From the NCBI GenBank assembly GCA_026391125.1, contig JAPLEO010000064.1, forward strand, positions 1-33,884: 33,884 bases of DNA, in the 5' to 3' direction. The position numbers and the translations under genes were made by a program. Under the pieces are notes generated by a model. The model saw only the letters and a program-made list of their open reading frames with translations, ran no database searches and was not told where the DNA came from. The stretch comes from Bacteroidota bacterium (lineage in GTDB: Bacteria; Bacteroidota; Bacteroidia; Chitinophagales; Chitinophagaceae). Below are positions 29,369-33,884 of the stretch, one piece after another; within the stretch, counting starts at the first letter, position 1; the number at the start of each line of letters is the position of its first letter.

Positions 29369-31942
29369 ATGGCTAATAGCTTAAAAAAGAAAACGCCGCC
29401 ACCTCCCGATCCTGAAATCCTCAATCAGGATAAGGAAACAGAGATTACGGTAACCGAAGTTGTTAAAGATGAACGTACTGGCAAAATAGCTGGCGCCATT
29501 AGTCTGTTGACAGGCATTTTCTTATTCATTGCCTTCACTTCTTATCTTTTTACTTGGCAAGAAGACCAAGATATTGTTCACCAATTTGGGGTGCGCATAT
29601 TTTCAACAACTGATGTTCGTGTCTCCAATCTATTAGGGGTGCTGGGTGCTTTTATTGCACATTTATTAATTTATAAAGGCTTTGGCATTGCATCTTATTT
29701 ATTCTGCTCTTTCTTTTTTGTACTAGGTGTCAACCTTCTTTTCGATAAAAAATTATTTAGCCTTAGTCGCAATATTAAATATGTAGTAGTAGGCTTATTA
29801 GTGCTTAGCATGGCTTTGGCATTTGCAACTGCTGGTTCTGAATTTTCTTGGGGTGGTGCTGTGGGTGAGCTTTCAAGTGATTGGTTTGTGAAATGGATGG
29901 GCAAATTAGGAACAGGTGCACTTTTGTTGATGGCTGTGTTTACTTATATCATTTGGCGCTTTAATCCCACATTTAAGTTGCCAGATTTTAGTAAGAAGCA
30001 ATCAGACGAATCAGTAGGTGGAGCCTCTGCGTTTGCAGTACCAGAAGACGATGAACTGCCAGTTTTCAAAGAATGGGATGAGAATAATACAGAAGCAAAA
30101 TTATTCATTCACGATACAGCTGAGCCAGGTAGTCCGAATAAACTAAAGAATGAAGGTGCAGGAATGGTATTGAATGTGCCCGAAATCGTAGAGGCAACTA
30201 GTCCTTTTACCCAATTTGATCTACAAGAAAAAGAATTGCCTGTTGAAGAAGAAGAGGAGGATGAATTAATTGCGCCACCAATTATGGCTGCGCCACCTGT
30301 AATACCAATACACACAATCCCCATTCAAATCTCTAATCCGCAAACAACAGAAGAAGATCTTGAATTAGAAATCAAAGCTGTTCCAGAACCAGAAATGGAC
30401 AAGGCAACTCCTAAAGCTGCACCTGGAAGCTTAAGTACTAATTATGATGCAACCCTCGATTTAAAAGACTATAAATATCCAACACTTGATTTGTTGGAGA
30501 CCCATGGTAGTGAAAAGATCGTACATGATCCGGCAGAATTAGAGACACACAAGAATCAGATCATTGCCACTTTAAAAAACTACGATATTGCGATACAGCG
30601 AATTGCTGCAACAGTTGGACCAACCGTTACTTTATATGAAATTGTTCCAGCACCAGGTGTAAGGATCAGTCGAATCAAAAACTTGGAGGATGATATTGCT
30701 TTAAGTTTAGCAGCTTTAGGAATCAGGATCATTGCACCAATTCCTGGTAAAGGAACTATTGGTATCGAAGTTCCGAATGTGCGTAAGAGTGTGGTGAGTA
30801 TGAAAACTTTACTTGCTTCAGATAAATTCATCAATAATCATTTTTCACTCCCTATTGCAATTGGTAAAAAAATCGACAATGAGAATTTTATTGTTGATCT
30901 AGCTTCTATGCCACACTTGCTAATGGCTGGTGCAACTGGTCAGGGTAAGTCGGTTGGTATTAATACGATTCTTGTTTCATTGCTATATAAAAAACACCCA
31001 TCACAATTAAAGTTTGTATTGGTTGATCCAAAGAAAGTAGAATTGAGTTTGTATCGAGTTATCGAAAAACACTTCCTTGCAAAACTTCCAGGTGAAGAAG
31101 AAGCCATCATTACAGATACCAAAAAAGTAGTTCATACTTTGAATGCATTGTGTATTGAGATGGATACGCGTTACGACTTGCTAAAAGAAGCTGGTTGTAG
31201 AAACATCAAAGAATACAACGAGAAATTCACTGCTAGAAAACTGAATCCAGAAAAAGGGCATCAATACCTTCCATTTATTGTGTTAGTAGTGGATGAATTT
31301 GCTGATTTGATCATGACAGCAGGCAAGGAAGTTGAAATGCCAATAGCAAGGCTGGCACAGTTGGCTAGAGCCATTGGAATTCATTTGATCATTGCCACTC
31401 AACGTCCATCTGTAAATATTATCACAGGTACGATTAAAGCCAATTTCCCTGCTCGTATCGCCTTTAAGGTTTCTTCCAAAATTGATAGTAGAACTATTCT
31501 TGATGCAGGAGGTGCCGAACAATTAATTGGTAAAGGAGATATGTTGGTGAGCTATAATGGAGAGATCACAAGGTTGCAATGTGCTTTTGTTGATACACCT
31601 GAAGTAGAAAGGGTTTGTGCTTTTATAGGAAATCAACGTGGTTATCCTCAGGCATTTTTATTGCCTGAATATGTTGATGAAAAGGATTTAGAAGGAAAAG
31701 ATTTTGATAGTAGCGATCGAGATCCTTTATTCGAAGATGCAGCTAGACTGATCGTGCAAAGCGGCGTAGGATCTACCTCATTAATTCAAAGAAGGATGAA
31801 ACTTGGATACAATAGAGCAGGGAGATTGATGGATCAATTAGAAGATGCTGGGATTGTTGGACCGAATCAAGGAAGCAAAGCAAGAGAAGTAAGATTTAAA
31901 ACTGAAATGGAATTAGAACAATTTCTCGATTCTTTATCCTAA
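29369..31942 (+). CDS. ftsK: DNA translocase FtsK/SpoIIIE
   Basis: 857 residues. Four to five N-terminal transmembrane helices (about 45-200) anchor it at the division septum. A Pro/Glu-rich linker (about 205-350) follows. The RecA-like motor has the Walker A motif GATGQGKS with K527 and the Walker B motif VLVVDEFAD with D642, then LARAIGIHLIIATQRPSVNIITG. The C-terminal gamma winged helix (about 795-857: STSLIQRRMKLGYNRAGRLMDQLE) reads the KOPS-type polar DNA sequences. The protein pumps chromosome ends across the septum and activates XerCD at dif. It is followed by lolA. Confidence 0.95.
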   Translation: MANSLKKKTPPPPDPEILNQDKETEITVTEVVKDERTGKIAGAISLLTGIFLFIAFTSYLFTWQEDQDIVHQFGVRIFSTTDVRVSNLLGVLGAFIAHLLIYKGFGIASYLFCSFFFVLGVNLLFDKKLFSLSRNIKYVVVGLLVLSMALAFATAGSEFSWGGAVGELSSDWFVKWMGKLGTGALLLMAVFTYIIWRFNPTFKLPDFSKKQSDESVGGASAFAVPEDDELPVFKEWDENNTEAKLFIHDTAEPGSPNKLKNEGAGMVLNVPEIVEATSPFTQFDLQEKELPVEEEEEDELIAPPIMAAPPVIPIHTIPIQISNPQTTEEDLELEIKAVPEPEMDKATPKAAPGSLSTNYDATLDLKDYKYPTLDLLETHGSEKIVHDPAELETHKNQIIATLKNYDIAIQRIAATVGPTVTLYEIVPAPGVRISRIKNLEDDIALSLAALGIRIIAPIPGKGTIGIEVPNVRKSVVSMKTLLASDKFINNHFSLPIAIGKKIDNENFIVDLASMPHLLMAGATGQGKSVGINTILVSLLYKKHPSQLKFVLVDPKKVELSLYRVIEKHFLAKLPGEEEAIITDTKKVVHTLNALCIEMDTRYDLLKEAGCRNIKEYNEKFTARKLNPEKGHQYLPFIVLVVDEFADLIMTAGKEVEMPIARLAQLARAIGIHLIIATQRPSVNIITGTIKANFPARIAFKVSSKIDSRTILDAGGAEQLIGKGDMLVSYNGEITRLQCAFVDTPEVERVCAFIGNQRGYPQAFLLPEYVDEKDLEGKDFDSSDRDPLFEDAARLIVQSGVGSTSLIQRRMKLGYNRAGRLMDQLEDAGIVGPNQGSKAREVRFKTEMELEQFLDSLS

Positions 31943-31997
31943 TACTATCATCCATTAAACCCTTAGTAATTCTAGGGGTCTTAGACTTTGAGCTTGC

Positions 31998-32029
31998 TTT
32001 GTGAATGAAAGTTTGATTTCGTATATTCG
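31998..32029 (+). promoter_or_regulatory. Promoter-like pair before lolA
   Basis: TTTG (31998-32001), a 20-base spacer and TATATTCG (32022-32029), one base off consensus, ending 17 bases before the lolA ATG. Confidence 0.5.
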
Positions 32030-32046
32030 TCCCTTCAAATTCAAGT

Positions 32047-32676
32047 ATGAAAAAAATCTACCTACCATTTCTTACCCTTTTGATTTTTTTGAATAGTACG
32101 ATCGCTCAAAACGATCCTAATGCTAAGAAGGTTTTGGATGCAGTAAGCGCCAAAGTCAAAAGCTTTAAAGGCATTACAGCTAATTTCAGCATTAAGTCAG
32201 TAAGTAGTAAGGGTAAAGACAATACTGCCAAAACGGGTACAATTGCCATTAAAGGACAGAAGTATTGGTTAAAGCAGGGCAAAAACGAAATCATTTGTGA
32301 CGGAACTAATATTTACAATTTTGATGGTAATAAGACAATTACCAAATCTTTATTGGAAGAATCTAATCAAACTTTAAGTCCACAGAACCTATTATCTAAT
32401 TTTTATGATAAAGATTTCAACTATAAGTTGATTTCAACAGCGGGAAATGTCAATGAAATTGAACTAACGCCTATCGATAAAAGAAAGAGTTTTCAGAAAG
32501 TGAACATATTCATTGATAAGAAAAAGAGCATGATCACTAAGGCAAAAGTGTTGGATAAAAGCAATAACACTTTAGAATTTGTGCTTAGCAATTTAAATAC
32601 CGCGGCCAATTTACCAGATCCTAATTTTCAATTTGTAAGATCCAAGTATCCTAAAGACGCTGAGATCTTAGATTAA
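32047..32676 (+). CDS. lolA: LolA-like outer-membrane lipoprotein carrier
   Basis: 209 residues. Signal peptide 1-20 (MKKIYLPFLTLLIFLNSTIA). The mature protein has the LolA pattern: KVLDAVSAKVKSFKGITANFSI, then strands such as GTIAIKGQKYWLKQGKNEIICDGTNIYNF, and the late VNIFIDKKKSMITKAKVLDKSNN. It shuttles lipoproteins across the periplasm to the outer membrane. It is 104 bases after ftsK on the same strand and has its own promoter-like pair. Confidence 0.88.
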   Translation: MKKIYLPFLTLLIFLNSTIAQNDPNAKKVLDAVSAKVKSFKGITANFSIKSVSSKGKDNTAKTGTIAIKGQKYWLKQGKNEIICDGTNIYNFDGNKTITKSLLEESNQTLSPQNLLSNFYDKDFNYKLISTAGNVNEIELTPIDKRKSFQKVNIFIDKKKSMITKAKVLDKSNNTLEFVLSNLNTAANLPDPNFQFVRSKYPKDAEILD

Positions 32677-32700
32677 GTTGATCGATATATCTTTTTATAG

Positions 32701-32730
32701 AACCATTTGTAAAATCAAATGGTTTTTTTT
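32701..32730 (+). terminator. Terminator after lolA
   Basis: AACCATTTG (32701-32709) pairs with CAAATGGTT (32716-32724) over a 6-base loop, followed by an unbroken T run to 32730. It lies 24 bases after the lolA stop. Confidence 0.88.
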
Positions 32731-32754
32731 ATGCCTTCTACGTAATTTCATACC

Positions 32755-33884
32755 ATGAAAAAGACAGGACTGTTATTAGCCATTCTATGCATTTCTTTTC
32801 TAGCAAATGCACAGTATACTCTGCGATTAGTAGTTACGAGTGTTGCATCCAAACAGCAGGATGAGATTTATGTGGCAGGCAATTTTAATGGTTGGAATCC
32901 CAAAGACGATAAGTTTAAATTGAAAGTATTTGGTGGGAATAGAAAGTCCGTTGTAATTAGTGATCTGCCAGCAGGTACTTATGCATTTAAATTTACAAGA
33001 GGAGGATTTGAAAAGGTAGAAACCACAAATGATGGTAGAGATATCAGTGATCGAATGATTGAAGTGAATGCAGATGTTTCTGTAGACCTCACAATTGCGG
33101 GATGGAAAGATGATTATCCCGATAAACCCAAAAGGTATACGGCAAGTCCGCAGGTTAAAATAATGGATACTGCTTTTAACATCACTCAATTAAACAGAAA
33201 GAGAAGGGTTTGGCTGTATCTACCTAAAAGTTATGCTACTTCTAATAAAGCTTATCCGGTGATATATATGCATGACGGACAAAATCTGTTCAATGAACAA
33301 ACTGCGCCATATGGCGAATGGGGAATTGATGAATGCTTGGATAGTTTGCAAAGTCAAATTGGAAAAGAAGTAATCATTGTTGGAATTGATAATGGGGGAG
33401 ATAAGCGAATTACGGAATATAATCCATACGACAATGCAAAATTTGGGATCGGAGAAGGTAAAACATATGTAGATTTTCTTGCAAATACGCTGAAGCCATA
33501 TATTGATAGCAAATACAGAACAAAGCGTTCTGTAGAATATACCATGGTAGGTGGAAGTAGTATGGGTGGCGATATTAGCTTGTATGCTGCCCTCGCATAT
33601 CCAAATGTATTTGGTGCTGCCTTGTTATTCTCCCCAGCATTTTGGGTAACGCCAGAACTCTATGAAGCAGCTGAAAAATTTAATAGTACCAATTCTCCAA
33701 AATTATACTTCTATGCCGGTGGAAAGGAAAGTGCGACCATGGTGTCTGATATGAATAAAATGACAGACATACTTGAAAAGAAACAGCGGATACAAATTAG
33801 GAAAGTAGTGAACCCATTAGGTCAGCATAACGAAGCTAGTTGGCGTGCCGAATTTCCGGATGCTTATCGATGGTTGATGAAAGA
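32755..33884 (+). CDS. Secreted esterase with N-terminal CBM48/E-set domain (3' end cut off)
   Basis: The frame is open from the ATG at 32755 to the window end (376 codons, no stop), so the gene continues beyond it. A signal peptide ending ANAQ (about 1-22) is followed by an immunoglobulin-like E-set domain (IYVAGNFNGWNPKDD, LPAGTYAFKFTRG), as in CBM48 or glycogen-binding modules. An alpha/beta-hydrolase of the esterase D/feruloyl esterase type (PF00756) comes next, with VIYMHDGQNLF, nucleophile S269 in GGSSMGG and probable catalytic H358 in GQHNEASW. It probably removes acyl groups from a polysaccharide or siderophore. A TAATTTCA box lies 4 bases before the ATG. Confidence 0.85.
   Translation, partial: MKKTGLLLAILCISFLANAQYTLRLVVTSVASKQQDEIYVAGNFNGWNPKDDKFKLKVFGGNRKSVVISDLPAGTYAFKFTRGGFEKVETTNDGRDISDRMIEVNADVSVDLTIAGWKDDYPDKPKRYTASPQVKIMDTAFNITQLNRKRRVWLYLPKSYATSNKAYPVIYMHDGQNLFNEQTAPYGEWGIDECLDSLQSQIGKEVIIVGIDNGGDKRITEYNPYDNAKFGIGEGKTYVDFLANTLKPYIDSKYRTKRSVEYTMVGGSSMGGDISLYAALAYPNVFGAALLFSPAFWVTPELYEAAEKFNSTNSPKLYFYAGGKESATMVSDMNKMTDILEKKQRIQIRKVVNPLGQHNEASWRAEFPDAYRWLMK

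Noticed and set aside
31943..32000. Hairpin after ftsK (ACCCTTAG with CTAGGGGT) as a terminator
   Set aside because: The stem has a wobble pair and is not followed by a T run.
32827..33545. Two minus-strand frames near the right end
   Set aside because: They are opposite the esterase gene, whose frame has a signal peptide, GGSSMGG and a continuous reading.
1..33884. CRISPR array, insertion sequence, prophage, tRNA or rRNA genes
   Set aside because: I found no regularly spaced repeats, transposase or phage genes, or RNA-gene sequences, and the gaps are too small for most of these.

Overview
The window looks like a piece of a Bacteroidota chromosome, most likely Chitinophagaceae-like. The evidence is AT-rich DNA, almost no Shine-Dalgarno sequences, repeated TAnnTTTG -7 promoter boxes, a LytS/LytTR pair with a 7TMR-DISM sensor, a short membrane anti-sigma gene, and a class II OMP decarboxylase. 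The family assignment is inference. I see no rRNA, tRNA, insertion sequence, prophage, CRISPR array or origin. Gene packing is tight and no gene-free stretch exceeds about 220 bases.

Layout. 1-1405: terminator of an upstream gene, then two minus-strand membrane proteins. 1618-4393: LytS-type histidine kinase and LytTR response regulator. 4465-7373: pseudouridine kinase, pseudouridine-5'-phosphate glycosidase and a GH5 glucanase lipoprotein in one run. 7378-8290 (minus): 6-pyruvoyl-tetrahydropterin synthase/QueD and an Rrf2 regulator with three cysteines. 8343-10227 (plus): U32 'peptidase' (TrhP/RlhA-like RNA hydroxylase), a one-cluster ferredoxin and a flavin split-barrel protein, translationally coupled. 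10306-12891: a promoter with a hairpin terminator right behind it, a 602-residue uncharacterised protein that reads as a divergent nitronate-monooxygenase-like barrel with a cysteine-bearing tail, and an unknown 195-residue gene starting at the last base of a terminator. 12905-13848: RluE-like pseudouridine synthase and a half-length DUF1456 protein. 13986-17174: GH63-like glucosidase and DUF985 cupin. 17179-18131 (minus): ECF sigma factor and anti-sigma-like protein. 18203-21432: NlpC/P60 endopeptidase, an unlisted 50-residue membrane protein, half-size TauE/SafE permease, inorganic pyrophosphatase, a lipoprotein and a membrane protein. 21590-23901: GH13 amylase lipoprotein and pyrF. 23933-28344: a minus run of symporter, kynureninase and SGNH hydrolase, divergent from glutaryl-CoA dehydrogenase. 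28368-33884: aroK, DUF423, ftsK, lolA and a secreted esterase cut by the window end.

Themes. Much of the left half concerns modified RNA bases: pseudouridine salvage, wobble-base or pterin chemistry, uridine hydroxylation and pseudouridylation. The most promising candidates for new biology are the U32-ferredoxin-flavoprotein operon with its back-to-back promoter and neighbouring Fe-S-type Rrf2 regulator, the 602-residue barrel/cysteine protein with its odd flanking terminators, and a group of housekeeping genes whose -7 box lies only 4-9 bases before the ATG, which predicts leaderless mRNAs.
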